A DNA stretch of 64,000 nt. Origin: Albugo candida (taxonomy: Eukaryota > Oomycota > Peronosporomycetes > Albuginales). How positions within the stretch are numbered: the first letter of the stretch is position 1; every line of letters starts with the position of its first letter. The notes beneath the pieces were generated by a model that worked only from the letters and a program-made list of their open reading frames with translations, was not told the origin of the DNA and searched no databases. The position numbers were made by a program, and so were the translations under genes. The stretch spans positions 62,001-126,000 of the forward strand of contig JBDOQK010000014.1 in assembly GCA_040437565.1 (NCBI GenBank), given 5' to 3'. This document shows positions 53,655 through 64,000 of the stretch, piece after piece.

Positions 53655-54356
53655 TTGTCGACCAGACCCGTACTTAAGGAGGCTTTCCACCGCATCCAAG
53701 CTGTTTTCTTCCCTACCTGCATTTTACAATACCGCGTCCTAAACTATAAAAAAATGAAGGCTAGGGTATTGCTGCAAAGGCAGTATACAGTCTTCGCCTT
53801 GCAAAAAGATCCGACAGTTTGCCATCCTTTAGGAAAATGTGCGCCCAAGAACGGACAAAATGTGGATGCCATGTTACTTTGCCAGCACCCTCAGTGATTA
53901 GCTTAGTTGCTTCAAGGCTTCTTTTACCCGGCTTGCGCAGACGCAAGTAAATTCAAAATTGATGCATTGACAGGCCGCATTGATGAAAAGAATTTTTCCG
54001 GCCTTGAATATGCAACATCACCCACAATTTCAGAACGGATCATGATACGCTGGCTGCATTTCCTGAATATCTCGACTCATGAAGTTCGAAACACATCTAT
54101 ATCGATGGGAATGAGCGAGAAGATGTGATCTTATCGTCAAATGTTCTTGGAGTAAATGCCCAAGTATGGAGAACGATTTCCGGTACTGGAGGGCTTGGAT
54201 GGAAATGATGAGAATGTATGTGTTTCATGGACAGTGGATGGCCTGCACACTTTCATTTTGGTGACACAAGACGAGAGTAATTTTGCCTCCCATGACGTGG
54301 GGATCACCCTCTCCTCCACTTGCTTCAGTAAAGCTTCAGCCTCCTACCATCCATAA
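53655..54356 (+). pseudogene. DDE-type transposase remnant
   Basis: Plus-strand fragments in shifting frames. MIRWLHFLNISTHEV at 54,043 is followed by EREDV-like SEKM, then YGERFPVLEGLDGNDEN and ILVTQDESNFASHD at about 54,257-54,298. The (V/T)xDES motif and the preceding helix-turn-helix-like stretch occur in a transposase family common in fungi and oomycetes; I am unsure of its name. Stops and shifts at 53,897, 54,126 and 54,354 show decay. Confidence 0.5.
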
Positions 54357-54680
54357 TTTTGTGTTCCCGGATTCATAATCACACAAGCTTCAGCGGGAAG
54401 GCTGGGGGTGCTGCAGCTTTTATTTATCTTCCAGTGCTAAGTGACCTCTCACATCAATTAGGCGTCCTTGCATTTTCTTGCGCAATGGCTGCTCATCGGT
54501 AGGCAACCACCAATGAGCAGCCTGGATGAATTTGGGTCTTGGTGGCAAAATTTTCCTTACGCAAAGTACCACCTGGGGTGAGGGAATTTTTCAGAGCATG
54601 ATTTTACCAAAGATCAACCAAATCTTGCTTATCGCGGACAGCCTACGGGCATCAAGGTTCTTTCTACAGGAACGAGGCCT

Positions 54681-55081
54681 GTGATGGGAACGTCTCCGGT
54701 TGAGTTACCGGAACAAATGCCAGGTTGGAAACACTATTGCTGTGTAAGGAAGGTCATGGCAAGCCAATCGGCCTTTATTTCGCAGCGAGGCATGCTAGAG
54801 GTGATGATCCTTGTGGTCGAACACCTGGTGATCTTCTATCCAGATTATATCGAAACCTTCTGGAGAGGGCTTTTAAGCAAGTGCAAAATTCATCGGTGTT
54901 GGGCCAACTGAGATATAATCTATCGAATGGGTTGATAATCTATATCTTCATAGCCTCAAATAGCAATAGAAAACGAAGATGCGGGAAGAAATGGAATACA
55001 GACATGACAATTTACTTTCTTATCAAAGGATTGATGTCAATTGAAATCGCATCTCAGCAATCTTTTTGTATCTTAAAATAG
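54681..55081 (+). pseudogene. Possible mobile-element gene remnant
   Basis: Two overlapping frames join as one broken protein: VELPEQMPGWKHYCCV then GHGKPIGLYFAARHARGDDP, LLSRLYRNLLERAFKQVQ and LGQLRYNLSNG. The sequence is well formed, so it decayed from a real gene, but I do not recognise it. It follows the transposase remnant on the same strand. Confidence 0.4.
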
Positions 55082-56539
55082 CGGTTACCACGAAGGAAAA
55101 CGGGCTCATATTATTACTATGAGCGTTTCCGCGGCAGCGTCGCGTCCGTATTATTGGACGCTAGCTTTGGCTTACCCTTGACTTTCTCTTTATAGCTGCA
55201 AAGCATTTCACATGGAAGAAATGCGATTATTCGTGGGTCGGCTTGCGTAATAAAGGCTCAAGAGCACTTGCCTCCATTCAAATTCGGCGATATGGGGATG
55301 TGTATCCCAAGGGGTTGAGTGAACGGTAGGCAGAATACGCTGTTCGAAAATATCGGTCTCATCGGCGTTTTTCAAATTTTCCATGACATTTTGACAAGTG
55401 AGTTGACGGAAACTGTCCTTCTTGCGTCCCAATGATATATCTATCATTGGCTGAAAATGCGTAAGTGGCCAATTACAGCCTCTCTCAGCCAAATATACGA
55501 TTTTTTTTGCCGGATCTCAAACCGTTACTGCTCCATATAAAATTGGCCTAGCTAAATTCCGAAACCACTGCAGGATAGTTCGATCAATAAACTACTCTTC
55601 AGTGGTTGCTTATTTTTTATGCGCATATCCGAAAAGCCTTATGATACCCATGGCTTATGTATATACTTTGATTTATGCTGCTGATTAGCATTTCTGGATA
55701 TTCCAGCTCTCTGATCAATAGCGTCGAGTAGTCTAATTCGGAGACCACCACAAAGATTTTTGGTATACAACTACGAAATATATACCAAGCAAGAAGGACA
55801 GAGAGGACGCTCTCACGTCAGAAACTCGACGATCAAGGATATGTCGTCATGTCGGAAGTTCCGGTACCCATTTTCTAGGCGAAATCAGTTCCAAGGATGA
55901 CGAGAACCGACCTCGTATTCCTAGTGGATTGGAAAAGAGCAAGAACCCGGTACGAAAGACTGGTAAAAAGAATCGATAGCGTCAATGCCGTTCCAATCAG
56001 AGACTCTGTTGATCCCAATTGTTGGAAGCGCTGGTGAACTGAGTTTTCAATGTGGACTTGAATAAGGATGTCACGGAGGAGATGCTTATGCATTCTTGAA
56101 GAAAAGTGTGAGGACGGTGCTGTGGACGAGAATGCTGGAGGAATTCCTCAAGTCTATGCAAATCCCGAACTGGATTTGGATGTGCCCGATACCTATTCTC
56201 GATGAATGAAAATGTTGAAGGAATTCATTGTAAGGTATAAACGAGCCGGACTGTTTGGATATTCTGAGAAGAACCACCAAAAACAATGTATGTCAACGCG
56301 GTTAGACCTATGAATATTTAGTCTAGAATCTGTCAAATGGTCAAGTTTGAAGTCGGTGGAATGAGGTCAGATCCAAAAATGCTATTCGAAAAATTGACTA
56401 AAAGTCAGCTAAATTATTTGCAAATATGATGGCAGTTCAGCACAGTATAAAGAGTCTTATTTGTCAAGAGAAGCCGAGAAATTAAAGAATCAAAGATCAT
56501 CCACATGCACGGAATGCCTTGGTTAAAAATAGCGGTGCG
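55082..56539. other. Probable 5' part of gypsy element, not resolved
   Basis: No domain recognised. By position it should contain a gag region and a 5' LTR of the following element, but no LTR pair was found by eye. Confidence 0.35.
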
Positions 56540-56589
56540 ATTGCTGCGATAAAGAAGCCTGACGGGAAAACGAAGCAGGGCTGCTGAAT

Positions 56590-56815
56590 TTTGTGGACAA
56601 TATCACTGGCTGACTGAATGTACGAACTCAACTCAAGCTGAGAAGAAAGAAGTAACTGCAAGAAAGAGGACGGAATTTGCTTTTAAGAAGTTACGAAGTT
56701 TGAGTGATGCTGACGCAAAAAAGTGGATGGTATCCTTTGAAGTGGATAGTGAAAACGTTACCCCTATTCCTTCTTGTCCATATAACGAATTAGGTGATAT
56801 CTTGCCTTGAGAATT
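56590..56815 (+). pseudogene. Gypsy gag nucleocapsid and protease start
   Basis: CxxCxxxHWxxxC knuckle (EFCGQYHWLTEC) followed by STQAEKKEVTARKR and a candidate protease start (KKWMVSFEVDSENVTPIP). This layout is typical of oomycete gypsy gag-pol. Confidence 0.6.
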
Positions 56816-57148
56816 CGGTCAGAAGGTTGATCGATGCCGGGATGTAGATTCATGTGAAGAGCATTTCGTCAAAGAAATACTATGGGAAACGTAGAAGTAT
56901 TCAAAGACTGTTGCCGAAAGTTGGATATGCAGTTCTGTATGCAGACTCCAGTTCGTCCAGTAAAGTTCTCGGATACTGATCGTTACATTGTTTCATAAGC
57001 GTCGTGGGGAATAATTATTGGAAACCCTTTTCTAAATGTGGTGAGTTAGACGTCGAGAAGCAACTGCTTTCTCTAGATGAGTGGCTAGCGGAGGACGCGA
57101 AGACTATGGAAAACAGATATCACAGGTGGTGACTGTATCAATTGGTAG

Positions 57149-57532
57149 TTGGCTAGTGGAAGAACATCGGAGACGTTGGTTCGTTTGATTCCGTATTTTC
57201 AATGTTATTTTCCTTCAAAATTATTGAGCTCTACTCTTGCAGAGATTGAGGCGTTGTCCAAACAACTCGTGAAAGGTGCACAACCGGCACTTGGAAGAAT
57301 CAGAATGCATGCTTCCTTGATGGTTCACGTGATGAAGGAACATGTGAACCAGCTGCTTTCAGCAGGTATCAATTATGAACACACCGATTCGAGATGGGAA
57401 GCAATTGGTCTCAGGATAAAGTCACTTGACGCATTCATCCTTGCGGAGTTAGTACTTGTATCTCTCAAACTATGTGACAGAATACAAAGCCGATGGCATG
57501 GATACATAGATTCACCATATCTGTATCAGTAA
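57149..57532 (+). pseudogene. Gypsy reverse transcriptase N-terminal part
   Basis: VKGAQPALGRIRMHASLM, MKEHVNQLLSAGINYEHTDS and RWEAIGLRI match the RT entry region of gypsy elements (variant of GxxPxxxxxRxxP, then HVxxLLxAGxIxxSxSRW). The catalytic YxDD part was not found intact downstream. Confidence 0.6.
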
Positions 57533-58458
57533 TACTTTAGTGAAGTGCCCTCTTATCGAGAGCGTCATACACACTTACTAGTATAACTTTGTGATTCAAG
57601 AGCATAGAGAAGTGCATGGTAGTGGAAAGGTAGATCTGAGTAGCGCATCTGATTGAATTGCCGTCAAAATTCGATCAGCTTTTCCATTGTGGTCATTCTA
57701 TGGAAGAATCTACGTTCAAGGCATGACACTCTCGACTTTCTTTCTGGCTCAGATAGCGAGCATCGTCTTTGATATACCGTTTACGACCGACTGTACATGC
57801 TCTGTGCTCAGAAATATTATGGAATGTATATCCGCACACGAATGAATCCTGGATTGCTTTGCAACATTCAAGAAACCTGGGAAGATTCAATAAGATTGAC
57901 CATTGAATATCGTGAGGTGAGCTAGTAACCGAAGCGTCCTCAATGCCTTATTTGGCTACAAAAACTGTTGTGTTGAGTAAAATGACTACGTTTGGATTTA
58001 TGGACATGTTCTCTGGCATTCGGCTACTTCTCTTACGTGAGCCGTCAGAAGATACTTTCTTTTGCCACCAATTGCAAAGTCAACACACCAAATCGTGTCT
58101 CTAAGGGCGCAGTTGATTCTGCTTTTCATTTCCAATCAGGTTATTGCATTAATCAGTTCTCATTTTGATGGACGACCTTTTGTTGTGTTCAAAATATGAG
58201 GCCACCTCTCTCAAGGTATTAGAAGATGTTTAGATGTTGCAAGAAAGTTCACATTGAAGGGAAACCCTAATAAAACCAGCCTGACCATGAAAGAAGTTTG
58301 ATGGTATGGGGAGATTTGTGATGAAGATGGAATTAAGCAAGATTCTGAGAAGTTATAAGGTCTAGAGACTTGAAACTTCCAAATACACTTGGTGAAATTC
58401 AACAGTTCCTTTATGGGATGAACTGGTTGCGAGGGTCGTTACCAAATTATGAAAGATA

Positions 58459-59336
58459 TTGTGTGTTCTGCAAGAGTTGGTGAAGGTCATATTGGCTGGA
58501 ACGCCAGGAACGAAACGAGTGGCGATAAATATGTCATTAGTTATGAATCAGGAGAAGATGGATTACTTTGAAATGGTAAAGGAGATTTTACTCAAGTATG
58601 TGAAGCTGAATCACCTGGAAGACACCGCTGTTGTATGTATCTTGATGAATGTAAGCTTTTATGGTTGGACTGTAGTGGTAGCACAAGTTGTAGAGCGGGA
58701 TTCAGAATAACCCGTGGAGCGTCTAGACCCTCAAGCAGTCACATTCTTATCTGGGTGTTAATTTAAACCGAATTAAATTGGACAGTCACTAAGATGGAGG
58801 CGTTTTCTACTACAGTATTATGGCTCTCGGAAACCCACAACATATTATTCGTCGTTTGAATGTATTTAGAATGTATTGTGATCACAAGAATCTCATTCGA
58901 ATTTTTGCTCCGGAGCNNNNNNNNNNNNNNNNNNNNNNNNNNNNNNNNNNNNNNNNNNNNNNNNNNNNNNNNNNNNNNNNNNNNNNNNNNNNNNNNNNNN
59001 NNNNNNNNNNNNNNNNAGCAGTCACATTCTTATCTGGGTGTTAATTTAAACCGAATTAAATTGGACAGTCACTAAGATGGAGGCGTTTTCTACTACAGTA
59101 TTATGGCTCTCGGAAACCCACAACATATTATTCGTCGTTTGAATGTATTTAGAATGTATTGTGATCACAAGAATCTCATTCGAATTTTTGCTCCGGAGCA
59201 AAACACAAAAGAAAGGCTTGTTGGAAGACTTCATCGATAAATCATGAAACTGATGTCCTTTGAATGTGAGGTTTACTATATCGCAATGGCGGATATCCTT
59301 TCTCGCTGGTTGAATGCACCAGATGAGATTAAGTGA
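58459..59336 (+). pseudogene. Gypsy RNase H domain
   Basis: LLKYVKLNHLEDTAVV with a degenerate DAS (LMNVSFYGW), then QAVTFLSG, and after the gap FRMYCDHKNLIRIFAPE, RLVGRLHR and MADILSRWL. A TAA replaces the Trp of RW(A/S)LKL. The domain spans the gap at 58,917-59,016 and its 183-bp duplicate. Confidence 0.7.
58734..59199. repeat. Gap with exact 183-bp flanking duplication (assembly)
   Basis: Ns occupy 58917-59016. Bases 58734-58916 recur at 59017-59199. Treated as unmerged overlap. Confidence 0.9.
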
Positions 59337-59592
59337 ATAAATAGGATGAGTGGAAATCCAACTTTTGTCTCCGAACGATATTTCTCGTATTGATCCGATG
59401 GGAGCAGGAAAAATCCCCCGCCAACATTTGAAGTTATAGGGGGATGTAGAAGACATATCATTCCGGTGGGGTTGCCGGTTTGAAATTTTGCAAGTTGAAA
59501 CAGGTTTGGGAGAATTAGGGGCTTATTTGGATCCTCAATCAAGATCTAGAAGTTACTATTAGACTCCTGCTTATTGAACATCATGGTATTGC

Positions 59593-59958
59593 ATGCATGG
59601 GGGTTCAAAGAAAATCAGCTTCAAGCCAAGTGCGATAAATTCTATGCAAACTATCTTATCTGTTAATAAATCAAGGGAGAAAAAAATTATACCGAGACCG
59701 TGGAGTACTATACGTGCACATCCCAAACGGAACCATATATTAATTTGGAATTACTGCGTTGTTGGTACATCGTACAATGGTGAGCAATGGGTGCTCGTAT
59801 TGAGAGATGCTTCCAGTTCTTATTATTTATTGCATACTTGTGAAAATCCGAGTGCTGAATATGCTGCTTCGTGCATGCTTGAATGGAACTCGCTGTTTGA
59901 AATGCCAGAAATTTGGCCACTGATAGTGAACTCACTACAAAAGCAAAGTGCTTACTGA
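59593..59958 (+). pseudogene. Gypsy integrase core fragment
   Basis: RPWSTIRAHPKRNHILIWNY, YNGEQWVLVLRDASSSYYLL, CENPSAEYAASCMLEWNSLF match the core of oomycete gypsy integrases. The first catalytic Asp position reads Asn/Tyr (LIWNY), so it is probably inactive even if translated. Confidence 0.65.
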
Positions 59959-60193
59959 TCTGGCTTGTCTCACCGGATCCTCATGGGAATAGATTCTTGC
60001 GTATTGTCATTGGAAGAACGGCACTGTACAGCGCGTCATTAGAGATCCATTCCAGGTGCTAAGGGCTATGATGGCAGAAATGGAACTGGATATGATGCTA
60101 TGGCCCGATATTATCTCGAGTGCTGAGCGAATATTGAATAAAACTTGCTGATAATACCTTGGTAGAAGAAGGGCAATTGAATGTTCTACAGTA

Positions 60194-60477
60194 TTGAAGC
60201 CAGATACTCCAAAGAATCGTGTTTTGATGATTGATGATATGGCTAGCTCGAGAGCAGTGGTACTTACATGTGAGGAAGAGATGCAGAGTTTACACCAGTC
60301 ACTAGTGGATACATATCCGGATATTTCGAATGGTGCGGAGAAAAGAGAAGTAAGGATCAAACTGGTTCAGAGGGGTGTGCAAACTGCGCTATTTGATATC
60401 GGCGACATGCTTCTTTGGGTGGAAGTCGACATGAAGCTATATTCGAATAAACTGAGGGTGGATTACCGGAGCTTATA
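60194..60477 (+). pseudogene. Gypsy integrase C-terminal segment
   Basis: LVQRGVQTALFDIGDMLLWV followed by SNKLRVDYR resembles the domain after the integrase core, where FDVGDxVLxxxV precedes KLxxxWxGP. Confidence 0.55.
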
Positions 60478-60478
60478 G

Positions 60479-61725
60479 AATGCAAAACATATCCATTTGT
60501 GATCAAACACTTGTTCAGCAGGTCTTGCAAACGATGTCCACCACAGTCGTTTGAGTCTAAAATTCTATCGTGCCGCGGATCTAGAGGCAACTGAAGTCAT
60601 AATTCAGCACGTATTTAACCAAGATTTGATGCTGAATGTGAATTCTACCCCTCGTAATCGTTAATGCAAGATTTTGGAACTTACTGATCAAATTGAAGTG
60701 TCTCGAAGTGGTGGAGGAATCATGGGAGCCTTATGTATCTTTGAAGCGAGATGTAAATAATCTAGTCTCGAGTTATTGTCAGAGTTGTGACTTACAAGAG
60801 TTGAAGACATTGTATCCAATTTTGGGAGCAGAGTGGTGAATAATGGCGGCTGAATGGAAATCACTCGGATATGTAACGTCCATCATTGTATAATTGGCAC
60901 TTCTCAATTTGCCGGCTACTACGCGACCCGCCAATTTAGTAAAAACAACTAAAAAACACAGCACCCTTCCTAGACCTTTTCCTCTCCAACGATATGGTTC
61001 AAGTTGACATACCGACAACCCGGCTTGTCACGTCCACGTGTGTGACATGGCAACCCTCGTGAGTCACCTGGCGTTGGGTGACTGCATGATTGTTAATGAT
61101 CCATCACCCCTGTGTGATTACGTGGAAAGTACCCCCACCCCCAATGTGACAAAACAGCGTAGTAAAAGAGATACCTATGACGAGTCATAAGGTGGGTCCA
61201 AGGCAACTGCAAGTGTGGACGAAAGCAAACGTCCCACATTGGCATATCTTATTATGTCACAAGAGTCCTAAGGTAAGGACGAGGTTAGAGCTAAGGCGCA
61301 ATACCGCGTGGAGCTCCCAAACCCAAAATATCCTGATATTGTTGCATATGTGAACTTTAGGCCAGAGAGTATCCGACTTGGTCCGTTGTGGCCCCAAAAT
61401 CGAAGCCGCACGAACTTTCAAGACTGATATTTTCGATGATATTGGAAAGGGCCAGGCGTTCGCCCGTACTCTAAATGAGAAATAAGTACCTCCTCTTCCG
61501 GGATCATGGCAACCCGGTTTTCGAATCTCTCTCGGATAGTCGCCAGATTGGACAAGTCTCTAAGCTTCTAGCAGAAAATTTGAGAGTGATGACTGTGCCA
61601 CCGACGCGCATGACCAACTGGAGTGCCAGTCGGTCATCGTTCTGGGTGAAAAGTACATATTTAAAGAGAAAATTTAGAGCGCCGGTGCTATCTCAACATG
61701 TTTGGAGTTAGACTGGAACTTAAGC
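60479..61725. other. No gene recognised
   Basis: Short frames only. TGTCACGTCCACGTGTGTGACA at about 61,026 is an imperfect palindrome at the end of the gypsy remnant and might mark an LTR edge, but no partner was found. Confidence 0.4.
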
Positions 61726-63386
61726 GGGAGGGTATTTTGAAATGGCCACTGCTATATGTAAACCCCTTGGCTATTTGTACATCCCCCTGATTCATAGCCA
61801 ATCAAAAGCCTGGAAAACTTCCTCGTGTCGTGAAATTGTTCGTAACAGATTCGTCACTTAAGTGCTGATGTTGCGCCTTCTCACACACTTTAACAATGAA
61901 CGTAACTTGTATACGACCTTATCACTCTAAGGATACGACACCTCGTACTCTTTCTAATCTTTTTCATTCGAGTGTATAATAACTCGAGCAATCTTCAATG
62001 CAGGATAGGAGAAACACCTCGATAGACCGTCTTGTGTCTCTTCACATACTCTTGACACTGTTCAAGCCATTCAGCATTGCTGAATGTTTTGATCTATCAT
62101 GAACGCCTTTTCCTGAAAGCATCATACACTATTCTTGCACTCGTCTCCGATCAGCTGGCATCTTAACCAAGATCATGTTCTTATGCAGCCACAATATGAA
62201 ATGATTGGGAAGTATGTCTGCTTCGAGGAGTTTGATACAAATTTTCTTTCACGGCGAAGCTGAAAATTTTCTGACACATTTCTCCTAGTTGCTGGATTCG
62301 GTACAGGCTCCTGTGCTATATAGGTTGATTTCATTCTTTTGAGTGTATACGAGTCATCCAGACAGATTCTTCCACTTTTCAGTGGAAGAATCATCGTCTG
62401 GCACCCGATTTAAGCTACGTATCATGCGCCCGTTTTTGTATGTATGATGTTTGCGCTTAAATGAATGGATTATGTTCGCTACCGCACTAGACGCCTTGGC
62501 TTGGTGTGGCATAGTTTTTTTTGTATATGAAGCCACCGATATATTGTCTGTTATAATTAGTCGCATTTCATTGAATTTAGGTGTGCTCAAGACTCTCTCT
62601 ATGGATGCTACACTATTGCTTTTTTATTTTTTAGCAGGAAGCAATTTATCGCTCCTAAAATAAGACAAAAGATCATTTTTGCGACATCAAACNNNNNNNN
62701 NNNNNNNNNNNNNNNNNNNNNNNNNNNNNNNNNNNNNNNNNNNNNNNNNNNNNNNNNNNNNNNNNNNNNNNNNNNNNNNNNNNNNNNNNNNNAGTGGAAG
62801 AATCATCGTCTGGCACCCGATTTAAGCTACGTATCATGCGCCCGTTTTTGTATGTATGATGTTTGCGCTTAAATGAATGGATTATGTTCGCTACCGCACT
62901 AGACGCCTTGGCTTGGTGTGGCATAGTTTTTTTTGTATATGAAGCCACCGATATATTGTCTGTTATAATTAGTCGCATTTCATTGAATTTAGGTGTGCTC
63001 AAGACTCTCTCTATGGATGCTACACTATTGCTTTTTTATTTTTTAGCAGGAAGCAATTTATCGCTCCTAAAATAAGACAAAAGATCATTTTTGCGACATC
63101 AAACGCTTCTGATTCAGCAAAAAAGCTGAATTTGTGTAGAAACGATCGGAAGAGAAAGAGTATGACTTCACCGAAGCGACTAGTGTTTTTTGTGAAACCT
63201 TTTTTTGTTTTATTTGTCCATGGTTTCGAGCTTGCTACTTTGACGGAGGTGAAACAATTATTTACACGTCCGAACAGTTTCACGACAGGAGGAAGCTTTC
63301 CAGGCTTTTGATTGGCTATGAATCAGGGGGATGTAAAATAGCCAATGGGGTTTACATACACCAGTGGCCTTATAGAATTTACCCCC
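61726..63386. mobile_element. DNA element with about 116-bp terminal inverted repeats
   Basis: 61,726-61,842 is the inverse of 63,271-63,386 at about 85%; the best block is CATCCCCCTGATTCATAGCC with AATCAAAAGCCTGGAAA. Long TIRs suggest a Mutator-like element, but no clear 9-bp target duplication was seen. The interior has open minus-strand frames (about 62,354-62,590 and 63,020-63,283) without a recognised domain. Removing the assembly duplicate leaves about 1.25 kb. Confidence 0.75.
62381..63104. repeat. Gap with exact 312-bp flanking duplication (assembly)
   Basis: Ns occupy 62693-62792. Bases 62381-62692 recur at 62793-63104. Treated as unmerged overlap. Confidence 0.92.
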
Positions 63387-63962
63387 AAATCGATCTCATC
63401 AAACAATATTGCTATATTCAGATACTAAACTTATCACAAAACAAAATTGAGGATGTGTGTAGAATCCTTCTTGATACATTTCGAGAAGCAATTTCTCCAA
63501 AGTAGTGGTTATGGAAACGTAAAGGATTTACTTTGTGTCCTCCACATGCTCAAAAGCGTTGATGCGTGTTGGAATGGTATGCGAACAAATTGTATTCGAA
63601 AAACAATTCTTCCCTGTACCGGTAAGAATGCTCCGATTCCAACTGAACGTCTGCGTTTTGGTCAGCGTGGACCATACTGTTTGGATCTAGGAGCCATTGC
63701 TACTGCCCAACGACAGTTAGCAAAACACCAGAAATGGCAAGCGTGGTTGCATCGACATCGTTGGTAATGCTACTGTTGATCGCAAAAGATGTAGCGAAGA
63801 AAGTGGAGAAAAAACGTCCAACCAAATATCGTTGGACTTCATCTCTCTTCTCGATATCACACTACCGGGGACCCAGAAATTTCCACTACAAAACCGGTCC
63901 TCTTCTCGGAATGGAGGAAAACCCATCTCCACCCGTACTATCAAGCCAGTGGAGTGGGATGG
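63387..63962. other. No gene recognised
   Basis: A plus-strand frame of about 106 codons (63,447-63,767) contains LRFGQRGPYCLDLGAIATA, which looks coding-like, but I cannot assign it; it may be an exon cut by the window or another remnant. Confidence 0.35.
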
Positions 63963-63986
63963 ATATATATATATATATATATATAT
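63963..63986. repeat. (AT)12 microsatellite
   Basis: Twelve AT dinucleotides in a row. Confidence 0.97.
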
Positions 63987-64000
63987 GCATTTGGCTCTTT

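Larger units (their letters stand above)
56540..60478 (+). mobile_element. Ty3/gypsy retrotransposon, heavily decayed
   Basis: Domains occur in gypsy order on the plus strand: gag knuckle and protease, RT start, RNase H, integrase, integrase C-terminal segment. Every domain is cut by stops or shifts. No LTR pair was identified, so the borders are minimal. An assembly duplicate lies in the RNase H part. Confidence 0.8.

Noticed and set aside
61026-61047. Palindrome-like TGTCACG..TGTGACA taken as an LTR end
   Set aside because: No second copy was found near the other side of the gypsy remnant, so it stays unassigned.
1-64000. CRISPR arrays, bacterial operons, rRNA and tRNA genes
   Set aside because: No regularly spaced short repeats, no Shine-Dalgarno or operon layout, and no rRNA or cloverleaf sequence was noticed by eye; a covariance-model scan would be needed to exclude tRNA and small RNA genes.

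Overview
The window is nuclear DNA of a eukaryote, most likely an oomycete, and plausibly a compact-genome biotroph such as Albugo. Seen directly: genes lie tens to a few hundred bases apart on both strands, and most are split by introns of about 48-75 nt with GT..AG ends. Gene content fits oomycetes: a START protein with a C-terminal FYVE-like finger, a membrane-anchored ethanolamine-phosphate cytidylyltransferase, an Mlo-like protein with EF-hands, and gypsy remnants of oomycete type. The species is an inference from compactness and moderate GC and was not tested.

Bases 1-41,200 are gene-dense host DNA. In order: an unknown protein; Mlo/EF-hand membrane protein; secreted S1-type serine protease; 3-hydroxyisobutyrate dehydrogenase; START/FYVE protein (-); ESCRT-III CHMP2/Vps2; a single-pass membrane protein; a LAMMER/CLK kinase with an RS-rich N-terminus (-); a second single-pass membrane protein (-); NSUN2/Trm4-type RNA m5C methyltransferase; pyridoxal kinase with a C-terminal extension (-); PX-domain protein; a 1701-residue protein joining two cyclic-nucleotide-binding domains, a CaMKK-like kinase and a PP2C phosphatase (-); a basic unknown protein (-); eIF3 subunit L (-); leucine carboxyl methyltransferase; TBL1-type WD40 protein (-); ethanolamine-phosphate cytidylyltransferase (-); ribosomal protein uL10/P0; a tesmin/TSO1-like CXC protein; and a YGR210C-type YchF-related GTPase. 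They do not form one pathway. Themes that recur are phosphorylation and its reversal (CNB-kinase-PP2C, LAMMER kinase, PP2A methyltransferase LCMT1), membrane traffic and lipid (CHMP2, PX, FYVE, PCYT2) and translation (eIF3L, P0, NSUN2).

Bases 41,200-64,000 are repeat DNA with decayed genes. They hold a Ty1/copia element with two LTRs and a 5-bp target duplication; a related solo LTR; a Mutator-like element bounded by inverted repeats and a 9-bp duplication, with transposase remnants and smaller inverted-repeat elements inside it; a decayed DDE-type transposase; a decayed Ty3/gypsy gag-pol; and another inverted-repeat element. No intact host gene was recognised there.

Assembly warning: there are eleven 100-N gaps. 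Seven have an exact direct copy of the left flank immediately to the right (10 to 860 bp), so contigs that overlap were joined by a nominal gap instead of merged. Three host genes (Mlo-like, CHMP2, the basic protein at 27.5-28.9 kb) look broken or expanded only because of this; dropping one copy restores continuous frames. Two other gaps fall in the NSUN2 intron 1 and the TBL1 5' exon.
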